Assembly: GCF_026342835.1 (NCBI RefSeq)
Contig: NZ_JAPEMI010000001.1
Coordinates: 5,586,501-5,650,500, forward strand
Direction: 5' to 3'
DNA length: 64,000 nucleotides
DNA from: Streptomyces sp. NBC_00154
Lineage (GTDB): Bacteria > Actinomycetota > Actinomycetes > Streptomycetales > Streptomycetaceae
Position numbers and translations under genes: made by a program. The notes beneath the pieces are model-generated. The model did no database searches, was not told where the DNA came from, and saw nothing but the letters and a program-made list of their open reading frames with translations. Shown one piece after another: positions 25,409 through 33,605 of the stretch (position 1 is its first letter; every line of letters begins with the position of its first letter).

Positions 25409-26388
25409 AGCGTGCTCCAGTCCTGGTCGGGATAGCGGTGCACGGGCGCCGACACATCGTCGAGCGCCTGGCAGATCTCGTCAGGAAGACTAAGCGCCTC
25501 CACTGACAATGCCTCCGTGAGCTGCTGCGCGTTGCGCGCGCCGACGATCGGGGCCACCACTCCCGGCCGGTCCCGGACCCAGGCGAGCGCCACCTGCAGG
25601 GTCGTCGTGGCCAGTCCGTCGGCCGCCGTGGCCACCGCGTCCACGATGCGGCTCGCCGGGTCGTCGAGATATGGCTCGACGAACGGGGCCAGCACCTCCG
25701 AGGCGCCGCGCGAGTCCGCCGGAGTGCCCGTCCGGTACTTGCCGGTCAGCACCCCGCGGCCCAGCGGGGACGACGGCAGCAGCCCCACGCCCAGATCGAG
25801 CGCGGCCGGCAGCACCTCGCGCTCCACGCCCCGCTGCAGCAGTGAGTATTCCATCTGCGTACTGGCCAGCCGGGTGCGCACTCCGGGCGAGGCGAGTTGC
25901 CAGGTCGCCGCCTTGGCCAGCTGCCAGCCACAGAAGTTGGACACCCCCGCGTACCGGGCGCGGCCGGTGGACACCGCCAGGTCCACCGCCTGAAGGGTCT
26001 CCTCCAGCGGAGTCACCGGGTCGAAGGCGTGTACCTGCCACAAGTCCACGTAATCCGTACCGAGCCGCTCCAGCGAGGCGTCCAGCGCGGCCAGCAGATG
26101 CCCGCGCGAGCCGTTGAAACGGCGGTACGGATCGGCCACGCTGCCCGCTTTGGTGGCGATCACCAGATCGTGCCGCGGCACCAGCCCCTCGACGAGCCGC
26201 CCCAGCAGATACTCGGCCTCGCCACCGCCGTACACATCGGCTGTGTCGACCAGCGTGCCGCCCGCCTCCCAGAAGGCCTTCAGCTGTTCGGCGGCGTCGT
26301 GCTCGTCGGTGTCCCGGCCCCAGGTGAGGGTGCCGAGCCCGATCCGGGACACTCGAAGGCCGGTGCGGCCGAGATGCCTCTGCTCCAT
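25405..26388 (-). CDS. Aldo/keto reductase
   Basis: NADPH-dependent TIM-barrel oxidoreductase of 327 residues. The expected tetrad is visible: D and Y in DTADVYGGGEAE, K in VIATKAGS, H in WQVHAFD. MEQRHLGRTGLRVSRIGLGT is the canonical AKR N-terminus, so ATG 26388 is used rather than the in-frame upstream start at 26439. C-terminal residues such as APIVGARNAQQL bind the cofactor phosphate. Substrate unknown. Its stop overlaps the start of the RecD2-like gene by four bases, a curious coupling that is conserved as far as I remember. Confidence 0.92.
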   Translation of the reverse strand: MEQRHLGRTGLRVSRIGLGTLTWGRDTDEHDAAEQLKAFWEAGGTLVDTADVYGGGEAEYLLGRLVEGLVPRHDLVIATKAGSVADPYRRFNGSRGHLLAALDASLERLGTDYVDLWQVHAFDPVTPLEETLQAVDLAVSTGRARYAGVSNFCGWQLAKAATWQLASPGVRTRLASTQMEYSLLQRGVEREVLPAALDLGVGLLPSSPLGRGVLTGKYRTGTPADSRGASEVLAPFVEPYLDDPASRIVDAVATAADGLATTTLQVALAWVRDRPGVVAPIVGARNAQQLTEALSVEALSLPDEICQALDDVSAPVHRYPDQDWSTL

Positions 26389-26502
26389 GGGCGCTGAGAT
26401 TACTGGCCAGAGCCCCACTCGGCGGAAGCCTGTGGACAACCAGGGCCAAGTCGCCCCTGCCGGATCCCGTTGCCGCGCGCTAGAGTCCCCGGCACAGGGA
26501 CG

Positions 26503-26516
26503 TTACTGATCAGTAA
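26503..26516. promoter_or_regulatory. Perfect 14-bp palindrome upstream of the LLM oxidoreductase
   Basis: TTACTGATCAGTAA is fully self-complementary and lies 11 nt before the ATG, overlapping the start of the ribosome site. A possible -10 TAGAGT is at 26481-26486, so a protein bound here would block elongation or initiation. The AT-rich composition in this GC-rich region argues for selection. The regulator is unknown. Confidence 0.6.
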
Positions 26517-26527
26517 GGGGAGCGGCT

Positions 26528-27577
26528 ATGCGGCTCGGCATCAATCTCGGTTACTGGGGCGCGGGAATGGACGGCGACAACCTTGCTGTCGCCCAGGAGG
26601 CCGACCTGCTCGGCTACGACGTCTGCTGGGCGGCCGAGGCGTACGGCTCCGACGCCCCGACCGTACTGGCCTGGGTCGCAGCCCAGACCGAGTCCATCGA
26701 CGTCGGCTCCGCCATCATGCAGATCCCGGCCCGTCAGCCGGCCATGACGGCGATGACCGCCGCCACCCTGGACTCGCTCTCCGGCGGCAGGTTCCGCCTC
26801 GGCCTCGGTGTGTCGGGACCGCAGGTCTCCGAGGGCTGGTACGGCGTCAAGTTCGACAAGCCGCTGGCCCGCACCCGTGAGTACGTGGAGATCGTCCGCC
26901 GGGCGATGTCCCGCGAGCGGCTCTCGTACGAGGGCGAGCACTGGACGCTCCCGCTCCCGGACGGCCCGGGCAAGCCCATCAAGCTGACCGTCCACCCGCA
27001 GCGCGAGCACATTCCGCTGTACATCGCCGCGATCGGCCCGAAGAACCTGGAGCAGACCGGCGAGATCGCCGACGGTGCGCTGCTGATCTTCCCGTCCGCC
27101 GAACACCTCGAGGACACCGCCGTGAAGCACCTGCGGGCGGGCCGCGAGAAGGCCGGGAAGACCATGGAGGGCTTCGACGTCTGCCCGACGCTGCCGCTGG
27201 CCGTCGGTGACGACATCAACGGGCTCGCCGACATGTTCCGTCCGTACACCGCGCTGTATGTCGGCGGCATGGGCAGCCGCAAGCAGAACTTCTACAACCA
27301 GCTCGCCCAGCGCATGGGGTACGAGAAGGAAGCCGCCGAGATCCAGGACAAGTATCTGTCCGGCGACAAGAACGGCGCCGCGGCCGCCGTACCGCACCAG
27401 CTGATCGACCAGACCACACTGCTCGGTTCGGTCGAGCGGATCGCCGAGCGGATGCAGGCCTACGCCGCCGCCGGTGTCACCACGCTGACCCTCGCCCCGG
27501 CCGGCTTCACGCTCGACGAGCGGCTCGCCGCCCTGCGCGCCGGTACGGACGCCCTGGAGCTGTCCGGCCTCGCGTAA
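26528..27577 (+). CDS. LLM-class F420-dependent oxidoreductase
   Basis: Luciferase-like monooxygenase fold enzyme of 349 residues using coenzyme F420. The N-terminus MRLGINLGYWG, the segment DVCWAAEAYGSDAPTVLAW, GLGVSGPQVSEGWYG and ERLSYEGEHW are characteristic of the F420-dependent subgroup, as are HPQREHIPLYIAAIGPKNLE and the C-terminal AAAGVTTLTLAP. Substrate not predictable. Start ATG follows AAGGGGAG. A perfect palindrome sits directly upstream and probably controls it. It is divergent from the aldo/keto reductase gene. Confidence 0.9.
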   Translation: MRLGINLGYWGAGMDGDNLAVAQEADLLGYDVCWAAEAYGSDAPTVLAWVAAQTESIDVGSAIMQIPARQPAMTAMTAATLDSLSGGRFRLGLGVSGPQVSEGWYGVKFDKPLARTREYVEIVRRAMSRERLSYEGEHWTLPLPDGPGKPIKLTVHPQREHIPLYIAAIGPKNLEQTGEIADGALLIFPSAEHLEDTAVKHLRAGREKAGKTMEGFDVCPTLPLAVGDDINGLADMFRPYTALYVGGMGSRKQNFYNQLAQRMGYEKEAAEIQDKYLSGDKNGAAAAVPHQLIDQTTLLGSVERIAERMQAYAAAGVTTLTLAPAGFTLDERLAALRAGTDALELSGLA

Positions 27578-27595
27578 CCGCCTGCGCGCAGCACT

Positions 27596-27638
27596 ACGGC
27601 CGTGGTGGGGGCTCGGGGGTCTTCCCCGCCACGGCCGT
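27596..27638 (+). terminator. Hairpin terminator after the LLM gene
   Basis: ACGGCCGTGGTGGGG pairs with CCCCGCCACGGCCGT (15 bp, one G-T), 13-nt loop, 18 nt after the stop. Confidence 0.75.
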
Positions 27639-27773
27639 TACGCAACACAACGCGCCACGCCGTCATCGGTTACGCTCCGCCCGTTCGGCCCTGTCGAACC
27701 GCACTCCGGTTGCCTACTTCTCCGTACCGCATTTGACTTTCCTTCTGCGGTCACCGGCACGGAGGCGCCAGCG

Positions 27774-28562
27774 ATGCTCTCGGCAAAGAACCTGTTCCAG
27801 GAGATCCTCGACAACGACGAATCGTTCCGGCTCTTCTGCTCGATCGCCGCCGGCGGCGAGTCGCAGGGCGGCTGGGAGAACGGCCGCATCGCGGCCCTCG
27901 CCCCCGAGAGCCAGCGCGCCCTCGTCCCCAAGATCGCCAGACATGGTGCGGACGAGGACAAGCACGGCCGGATCTTCAACGCCCTGCTGAAGAGGCGCGG
28001 GCTGCAGCCGGTCGAGGTGCCGCACGAGACCGACTACACGATGCTCCTGGAACAGCACGGCATAGGCCTCGCTCACGAGCAGCTGAAGCGCGACGAATCC
28101 CTCACCGAGCAGGACATCATCACGTATCTCGCGCACAGCAGAGTCACCGAGCAGCGCGCCTCCGAACAGATGGCACTGCTCCTCAGGCACTTCGCCGACC
28201 ACCCCGAGCTGGGCCGCGCGGTGAAGATGATCTCGAACGACGAGGACAACCATCTGTCCTACTGCCACGAGGAGTTGCTCCGCCTCGCCCGATCCGGACA
28301 CGGCCGTACGATCCAGCGCATCCTGCGGGAGTGTGCGCTCACCGAGATCCGGGTGTACCGCGACGTGAGCCTCGCCGTGATGGACCACATGGGCCGCATC
28401 CTGGGCTGGCCCAGGACCAAGGCGGCGGTGCTGGCCGCCGGGATCCGCGGCATCTACGCGTACGAACGCCTCGTCGGCTGGCGGCGCATGGTCAGCCTGG
28501 CACCGCCCGAGCGGCCCGACGCGCTGGGCGGCCCGCCGGTCCCGGCGCCCGAGTACGCCTGA
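27774..28562 (+). CDS. Ferritin-like domain protein
   Basis: All-helical 262-residue protein with di-iron ligand pattern: ADEDKHGRIF in one helix, SRVTEQRASEQ in another and ISNDEDNHLSYCHEEL in a third, i.e. paired E/D-x-x-H motifs of the ferritin-like superfamily. It has no signal peptide, and the C-terminal 50 residues contain a hydrophobic helix (TKAAVLAAGIRGIYAY) and a proline-rich end. It may be a di-iron oxidase or a rubrerythrin-like stress protein; the reaction is unknown. The ATG at 27774 has GGAGG upstream. It is convergent with corA. Confidence 0.82.
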   Translation: MLSAKNLFQEILDNDESFRLFCSIAAGGESQGGWENGRIAALAPESQRALVPKIARHGADEDKHGRIFNALLKRRGLQPVEVPHETDYTMLLEQHGIGLAHEQLKRDESLTEQDIITYLAHSRVTEQRASEQMALLLRHFADHPELGRAVKMISNDEDNHLSYCHEELLRLARSGHGRTIQRILRECALTEIRVYRDVSLAVMDHMGRILGWPRTKAAVLAAGIRGIYAYERLVGWRRMVSLAPPERPDALGGPPVPAPEYA

Positions 28563-28611
28563 GCCGCGCAGTCCGTGCAGTCCGTCCGCGTCGTGCGGTT
28601 CCGTCGCCGCC

Positions 28612-29607
28612 TCAGAGCCAGCCGCGGCGCTTGAACATGCGGTGCAGGCCGAAGACCGCACAGCCCATCAGCACGATCACCGTCGGATAGGTCCACACCC
28701 AGTGCAGCTCGGGCATGTGGTCGAAGTTCATGCCGTAGATCCCCGCCACCATGGTCGGAACGGCAGCCATGGCCGCCCAGGCCGAGATCTTCCGCATATC
28801 GTCGTTCTGCCGCAGCCCCGTCTGCGCCAGATGTGCGGACAGGATGTCGGAGAGGAGCCGGTCCAGCCCCTCCACATGCTCGTTGGCGCGCGTCAGATGG
28901 TCGCTCACGTCCCGGAAGAACGGCTGCGAGTGCTCGTGGACGAACGGCACACTGGCGCTCGCCAGCCGGCCCATGGGTGCGCTCAGCGGGCCGGTGGCCC
29001 GGCGGAACTCCAGCACCTGCCGCTTAAAGGTGTAGATGCGCGATGCGGTGTTCTTGGTGTCCACGCTGCCGCTCGGTGCGAACACCTCGGTCTCCAGCCC
29101 CTCCAGGTCGACCTGGAGCTCGGCCGCCACATCGATGTAGTGGTCGACGACGGCGTCGCTGACCGCGTACAGCACCGAGGTCGGCCCGTGCCTGAGCACC
29201 TCCGGTTCGGCCTCCAGCCGGCGCCGTACCTCGGCGAGCGGTGCACTCTCCCCGTGCCGGACCGTCACGACGAACGAATCGCCTATGAAGAGCATCAGCT
29301 CGTCGGTGCTGACCGTGTCGCTCTCCGGCTCGTACACCACCGGCTTGATGACCACGAAGAGGGAGTCGTCGTACACCTCCAGCTTGGGCCGCTGGTGCGC
29401 GCTCAGCGCGTCCTCCACGGCCAGCGGGTGCAGCCCGAACTCGCTGCTGACGAGGTCGAACTCCTTCTCCGTGGGCTCGTGCAGTCCGATCCAGAGAAAA
29501 GCGTCCCCGGTGGCCCGTGCCTCGTCGAGGGCATCGGAGAAATCGGCGGGTCCGTCGGTACGACGCCCGTCCCGGTAGATGGCACAGTCCACAATCACGG
29601 CGCGCAT
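28612..29607 (-). CDS. corA: Magnesium/cobalt transporter CorA family
   Basis: Homopentameric divalent cation channel in the cytoplasmic membrane. The 331-residue protein has a large N-terminal cytosolic domain (about 1-260) and two C-terminal membrane helices separated by the YGMNFDHMPEL loop, with the diagnostic GMN. It ends with a basic RMFKRRGWL tail. The ATG at 29607 is used because GGGAAG sits 6 nt upstream; a frame extension to 29634 is less likely. It is divergent from the phosphatase gene across 59 bp. Confidence 0.93.
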   Translation of the reverse strand: MRAVIVDCAIYRDGRRTDGPADFSDALDEARATGDAFLWIGLHEPTEKEFDLVSSEFGLHPLAVEDALSAHQRPKLEVYDDSLFVVIKPVVYEPESDTVSTDELMLFIGDSFVVTVRHGESAPLAEVRRRLEAEPEVLRHGPTSVLYAVSDAVVDHYIDVAAELQVDLEGLETEVFAPSGSVDTKNTASRIYTFKRQVLEFRRATGPLSAPMGRLASASVPFVHEHSQPFFRDVSDHLTRANEHVEGLDRLLSDILSAHLAQTGLRQNDDMRKISAWAAMAAVPTMVAGIYGMNFDHMPELHWVWTYPTVIVLMGCAVFGLHRMFKRRGWL

Positions 29608-29653
29608 TCTTCCCTGCTCCGGGCCCTGGCGCACCTTCCGGGGAACGTCGGCC

Positions 29654-29659
29654 TACGCT
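29654..29659 (+). promoter_or_regulatory. -10 box of a leaderless promoter for the histidine phosphatase
   Basis: TACGCT ends 7 nt before the ATG at 29667. There is no ribosome site in between. Confidence 0.5.
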
Positions 29660-29666
29660 GGCCCGT

Positions 29667-30365
29667 ATGCCCACCCTGATCCTTGTACGCCACGGACGCT
29701 CCACCGCCAACACGGCCGGGGTGCTCGCGGGCCGGACCCCAGGTGTCGCGCTCGACGAGCGCGGCGCCGCGCAGGCCGCCGCGCTGCCCGGGCGACTCGC
29801 CTCACTGACCCTCGCTGCTGTCGTCAGCAGCCCCCTGCAGCGGTGCCGGGAGACGATGCAGCCGCTGCTCGACGCCCGGCCCGGGCTGCCGCTGCAGACC
29901 GAGGAGCGGATCAGCGAGTGCGACTACGGAGACTGGGCGGGGCGCAAACTCGCGGAACTCACCGACGAGCCGCTGATGGCCGTCGTGCAGCAGCACCCCT
30001 CGGCCGCGGCGTTCCCCGGCGGCGAGTCGATGCGCGCCATGCAGGCGCGTGCCGTCGACGCCGTACGGGACTGGAACGCCCGGATCGAGGCCGAGCACGG
30101 CGACGGAGCCGTGTACGTCATGTGCTCGCACGGCGACATCATCAAGTCCCTCGTCGCCGACGCACTCGGGATGCACCTCGACCTCTTCCAGCGGATCCAG
30201 GCCGAACCCTGCTCGGTCACCGCGATCCGGTACACCCGGCTGCGGCCCTTCCTGCTGCGGCTCGGCGACACCGGGGACTTCGCCTCGCTGGAGCCGCACG
30301 AACAGAGTGCAGGCCCCGATGCGGATACGGATGCGACGGTCGGGGGCGGCGCTGGGGCGCCGTGA
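29667..30365 (+). CDS. MSMEG_4193-type histidine phosphatase (phosphoglycerate mutase family)
   Basis: Cytosolic histidine phosphatase of 232 residues: catalytic LVRHGRSTAN with H9, arginine in SPLQRCRETM, ECDYGDWAG, and the second histidine in CSHGDIIKS. The C-terminal 30 residues are a low-complexity Asp/Gly tail. It belongs to a phosphatase group that travels with DUF3090, a kinase-like protein and mshC in actinobacteria, as it does here. This points to a shared but undefined function, perhaps in the mycothiol or inositol-phosphate pathway (inference). The start codon follows a -10 box, so translation is likely leaderless. Confidence 0.9.
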   Translation: MPTLILVRHGRSTANTAGVLAGRTPGVALDERGAAQAAALPGRLASLTLAAVVSSPLQRCRETMQPLLDARPGLPLQTEERISECDYGDWAGRKLAELTDEPLMAVVQQHPSAAAFPGGESMRAMQARAVDAVRDWNARIEAEHGDGAVYVMCSHGDIIKSLVADALGMHLDLFQRIQAEPCSVTAIRYTRLRPFLLRLGDTGDFASLEPHEQSAGPDADTDATVGGGAGAP

Positions 30366-30403
30366 TCGCTTCGCGCAGTAGGGTGGACGCTCCGTAGGCG
30401 CCC

Positions 30404-30423
30404 GTCCGGGGGACTTCCCGGAC
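30404..30423 (+). terminator. Small hairpin before the DUF3090 gene
   Basis: GTCCGGG and CCCGGAC form a 7-bp stem around GGACTT. It may terminate the phosphatase transcript or act as an attenuator; it is weak. Confidence 0.35.
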
Positions 30424-30468
30424 CCCGGCCGCCCCTCATTTGCCGTCAATACTCAAGGGAGACAGGAC

Positions 30469-31059
30469 GTGTCCCGTCAGGTGTTCCTCTACGACCCCCC
30501 GGACCGCTTCGTGGCCGGTACGGTCGGGCTGCCTGGACGTCGTACGTTCTTCCTGCAGGCCTCCTCAGGCGGACGTGTCACCAGCGTGGCCCTGGAGAAG
30601 ACCCAGGTCGCCGCGCTCGCCGAACGGATCGACGAGCTCCTCGACGAGGTGGTGCGGCGGACCGGCGGGAACTCACCGGTGCCCGCCGTGGCACCGCTGG
30701 ATGTGACCGACACCGCGCCGCTGGACGTGCCCGTCGAGGAGGAGTTCCGGGTCGGCACCATGGCACTCGCCTGGGACGGCGAGGAGCAGCGCATGATCGT
30801 CGAGGCGCAGGCCCTGGTCGAGCTGGACGCGGACTCCGACGACGATCTCGCGGAGGCCGAGGAGCGGATGCTGCAGGACGAGGAGAACGGTCCGCCGATG
30901 CTCCGGGTCCGGCTCAGCGGCGCGCAGGCCCGCGCGTTCGCCAAGCGCGCCCTGGACGTCGTCAACGCCGGCCGTCCGCCGTGCCCGCTGTGCAGCCTGC
31001 CGCTCGACCCGGAAGGACATGTATGCCCGCGCCAGAACGGATACCGCCGGGGAGCCTGA
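30469..31059 (+). CDS. DUF3090 family protein
   Basis: 196-residue protein of unknown function, conserved in actinobacteria beside mshC. It starts SRQVFLYDPPDRFVAGTVG and ends with a zinc-ribbon-like CPLCSLPLDPEGHVCPRQNGYR, three cysteines and a histidine that could bind zinc. There is no membrane segment. The GTG at 30469 follows AGGGAG. The next gene starts inside its last 37 bases in another frame, so the two are tightly coupled. The co-occurring set (phosphatase, DUF3090, kinase-like, MshC) suggests a common pathway. Confidence 0.9.
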   Translation: MSRQVFLYDPPDRFVAGTVGLPGRRTFFLQASSGGRVTSVALEKTQVAALAERIDELLDEVVRRTGGNSPVPAVAPLDVTDTAPLDVPVEEEFRVGTMALAWDGEEQRMIVEAQALVELDADSDDDLAEAEERMLQDEENGPPMLRVRLSGAQARAFAKRALDVVNAGRPPCPLCSLPLDPEGHVCPRQNGYRRGA

Positions 31060-31868
31060 CGGACGCCGAGCTGGTCGACCTGCTCACCAAGGGACAGCTC
31101 ACCGTCCTCGGTCAGGTCCGAGGGGCGTCCAACGCGGTGCTCTACTGCACCGTCGCGTACGAGGGCGAGGAACGGACCTGCGTCTACAAGCCCGTCGCCG
31201 GGGAACAGCCGCTGTGGGACTTCCCCGACGGCACACTCGCCCAGCGGGAGGTCGCCGCGTACGAGATCTCCGAGGCGATGGGGTGGGGGCTGGTGCCGCC
31301 GACCGTGCTGAGGGACGGACCGTACGGGGAGGGCATGTGCCAGCTGTGGATCGAGGCGCCTGCCGGGGAATCGGCGGACGGCGACTCCCCGCTGCTGGCG
31401 CTCGTCGAGGACGAGGAGCCGGCGGACGGGTGGAAGGCCATCGCCCTCGCCGAGGTGGGCGAGGGGAAGACGGCCCTGCTGGTGCACGCGGACGACCCCA
31501 GGCTGCGGAGGCTCGCGGTGCTCGACGCGGTGATCAACAACGGTGACCGCAAGGGCGGTCACCTGCTGCCCGCGCCCGGCGGCCGGCTGTACGGCATCGA
31601 CCACGGTGTGACATTCAACGCGGACGACAAGCTGCGGACGCTGCTTTGGGGGTGGGCGGGCGAGCCGTTGACGGCCGAGGCCGTCGAGGTGCTGGGGCGG
31701 TTGGCGGAGGAACTCGTGCCGGGGACGGCGCTGGTCACCCGACTGGCGGAGCTGATCACTGCGGTGGAGATCGATGCATTGCGGGGGAGGGTGGAGGCGC
31801 TGCGGGTGGCGGGGCGGCATCCGGAGCCGAGTGGGGGGTGGCCGTCCATACCGTGGCCGCCGGTGTGA
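31023..31868 (+). CDS. SCO1664-family phosphatidylinositol-kinase-like protein
   Basis: 281-residue protein conserved in actinobacteria and usually labelled SCO1664 family. It has a kinase-like lobe arrangement: a glycine-poor start, ERTCVYKPVAGEQPLWDFPDG with a probable nucleotide-binding lysine, then VINNGDRKGGHLL and YGIDHGVTFN, which resemble the catalytic HxD-like and metal-binding DxG regions of phosphatidylinositol 3/4-kinase-fold enzymes. Substrate unknown. ATG 31023 has AAGGA 7 nt upstream and overlaps the DUF3090 gene by 37 bp. Confidence 0.87.
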   Translation: MPAPERIPPGSLTDAELVDLLTKGQLTVLGQVRGASNAVLYCTVAYEGEERTCVYKPVAGEQPLWDFPDGTLAQREVAAYEISEAMGWGLVPPTVLRDGPYGEGMCQLWIEAPAGESADGDSPLLALVEDEEPADGWKAIALAEVGEGKTALLVHADDPRLRRLAVLDAVINNGDRKGGHLLPAPGGRLYGIDHGVTFNADDKLRTLLWGWAGEPLTAEAVEVLGRLAEELVPGTALVTRLAELITAVEIDALRGRVEALRVAGRHPEPSGGWPSIPWPPV

Positions 31869-31930
31869 CGGGGGCGTTGCGCTTCCCCTGCCCGTCCCTT
31901 CCCTGAACCGGGACTCCGCCCCTGACCCCG

Positions 31931-32176
31931 GTGTCCTCAGGCGCCGGGCGGGCTGGATTCCTCGGGGCCGGCCCGGACCCCGCTCCTCGAGTCGAGCGCC
32001 GGAGGGGCTGGACGGCCGGACCGGCTGGAATCCGCGGTCGGGCCGGGACGGCCACATCGAGCCCGTCCGGCGATCCAGGACATCTTTTTCGGCCCGCCCG
32101 GCGTCCGAGGACGTCTTTCAGGAGGCCCGGGGCCGTGCCCCGGCTGGGGAAGGGGCGGGGCGGGGAGCGAACACCC
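31931..32176. repeat. Degenerate Streptomyces intergenic repeat, copy A
   Basis: This 388-bp gap before mshC has no gene. It contains GGCGCCGGGCGGGCTGG and AGCGCCGGAGGGGCTGG, their inverse forms GCCCGTCCGGCGATCCAGGAC and GCCCGCCCGGCGTCCGAGGA, and then GAGGCCCGGGGC...GGGGAAGGGGCGGG...GAACACCC. The last stretch matches 43919-43976 base for base in long blocks. This looks like two nested copies of a family of intergenic repeats common in Streptomyces. Confidence 0.6.
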
Positions 32177-32244
32177 GGCACGCGCAAGACCGCCTCTCCG
32201 GCCAGGATCCCGTATCCGGTTCGTATCCGGAAGCAACGTCCGGT

Positions 32245-32250
32245 TACGCT
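32245..32250 (+). promoter_or_regulatory. -10 box of a leaderless mshC promoter
   Basis: TACGCT ends 6 nt before the mshC ATG. No Shine-Dalgarno sequence precedes the ATG. Confidence 0.5.
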
Positions 32251-32256
32251 CATGGC

Positions 32257-33486
32257 ATGCATGCCTGGCCCGCTTCTGAGGTCCCCGCCCTGCCTGGCAA
32301 GGGCCGCGACCTTCGGATCCACGACACCGCGACCGGCGGACGGATCACTCTTGACCCCGGTCCCGTCGCCCGCATCTACGTGTGCGGCATCACGCCGTAC
32401 GACGCGACCCACATGGGTCATGCGGCGACCTACAACGCGTTCGACCTCGTTCAGCGCGTGTGGCTCGACACCAAGCGGCAGGTTCACTATGTCCAGAATG
32501 TGACCGACGTGGACGATCCGCTGCTGGAGCGGGCCGTGCGCGACGGTCAGGACTGGACCGAGCTCGCAGAACGCGAGACGGCCCTCTTCCGCGAGGACAT
32601 GACCGCCCTGCGCATGCTTCCGCCGGAGCACTACATCGGCGCGGTGGAGGCGATACCCGGCATCGTCCCGCTCGTCGAACGCCTCCGGGACGCCGGCGCC
32701 GCCTACGAGCTCGACGGCGATGTGTACTTCTCCGTCGAGGCCGACCCGCACTTCGGCGAGGTGTCCAACCTGGACGCCGAGGCGATGCGGCTGCTCTCCG
32801 CAGAGCGCGGTGGCGACCCGGAGCGCCCGGGCAAGAAGAACCCGCTCGACCCGATGCTGTGGATGGCCGCCCGCGAGGGCGAGCCGAGCTGGGACGGGGC
32901 CTCGCTCGGCCCGGGCCGGCCCGGCTGGCACATCGAGTGCGTGGCCATCGCCCTGGACCACCTCGGCATGGGCTTCGACGTCCAGGGAGGCGGGTCCGAC
33001 CTCGCCTTCCCGCACCACGAGATGGGCGCCTCGCACGCCCAGGTGCTGACCGGCGAGCACCCGTTCGCAAAGGCGTACGTGCACGCCGGGATGGTGGCCC
33101 TGGACGGCGAGAAGATGTCGAAGTCCCGGGGCAACCTGGTCTTCGTATCGGCGCTGCGCCGGGACGGTGTGGACCCGGCCGCGATCCGGCTGGCCCTGCT
33201 CTCGCACCACTACCGGTCGGACTGGGAGTGGACCGATCAGGTGCTCGCCGACGCCGTCGAGCGGCTCGGACGGTGGCGTTCCGCCGTCTCCCGGCCCGAC
33301 GGGCTGTCCGCCGACGTCCTGGTCGAGGAGGTCCGTGAGGCCCTCGCCGACGACCTGGACGCCCCGGCCGCCCTGGCCGCCGTGGACCGCTGGGCCGAGC
33401 GCCAGATCGCCGAGGGCGGTATGGACGAGGGCGCACCCGGTCTTGTGTCGCGCACCGTCGACGCGCTGCTGGGTGTCGCGCTCTAG
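32257..33486 (+). CDS. mshC: Cysteine:1-D-myo-inosityl 2-amino-2-deoxy-alpha-D-glucopyranoside ligase (MshC)
   Basis: Ligates cysteine to GlcN-inositol with ATP, the penultimate step of mycothiol synthesis. At 409 residues it is a shortened class I cysteinyl-tRNA synthetase relative. It carries the zinc/AMP motif VCGITPYDATHMGHA (HIGH-type), HIECVAIALDHLG and SDLAFPHHEMGASHA, and the KMSKS motif in GEKMSKSRGN. The usual anticodon-binding tail of CysS is missing, which distinguishes MshC from CysS. It is downstream of the phosphatase/DUF3090/kinase-like genes and is probably transcribed from its own leaderless promoter. Mycothiol made here serves MscR at 6.7 kb. Confidence 0.95.
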   Translation: MHAWPASEVPALPGKGRDLRIHDTATGGRITLDPGPVARIYVCGITPYDATHMGHAATYNAFDLVQRVWLDTKRQVHYVQNVTDVDDPLLERAVRDGQDWTELAERETALFREDMTALRMLPPEHYIGAVEAIPGIVPLVERLRDAGAAYELDGDVYFSVEADPHFGEVSNLDAEAMRLLSAERGGDPERPGKKNPLDPMLWMAAREGEPSWDGASLGPGRPGWHIECVAIALDHLGMGFDVQGGGSDLAFPHHEMGASHAQVLTGEHPFAKAYVHAGMVALDGEKMSKSRGNLVFVSALRRDGVDPAAIRLALLSHHYRSDWEWTDQVLADAVERLGRWRSAVSRPDGLSADVLVEEVREALADDLDAPAALAAVDRWAERQIAEGGMDEGAPGLVSRTVDALLGVAL

Positions 33487-33520
33487 CCCGTTGTAACAAC
33501 TCGTCTGTTTCCGTCCGGTG

Positions 33521-33565
33521 ACCGGCCTTGGACTTCTCCACGAAGTTCGGGGCCGGTTCTGTTTT
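33521..33565 (+). terminator. Hairpin terminator after mshC
   Basis: ACCGGCC and GGCCGGT enclose an inner stem GACTTC/GAAGTT, followed by TCTGTTTTG. This T-rich tail makes it one of the more classical terminators in the window. Confidence 0.7.
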
Positions 33566-33589
33566 GTCCATGGTCAAATGCTCGCGGCT

Positions 33590-33602
33590 GCGCTAAAAGC
33601 GC
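33590..33602. promoter_or_regulatory. Inverted repeat at the GH31 start
   Basis: GCGCTAAAAGCGC is a 13-bp inverted repeat (5-bp arms, AAA centre) ending 3 nt before the ATG of the GH31 gene. It resembles operator half-sites of LacI/GntR sugar regulators. The cognate protein is unknown. Confidence 0.4.
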
Positions 33603-33605
33603 TCT

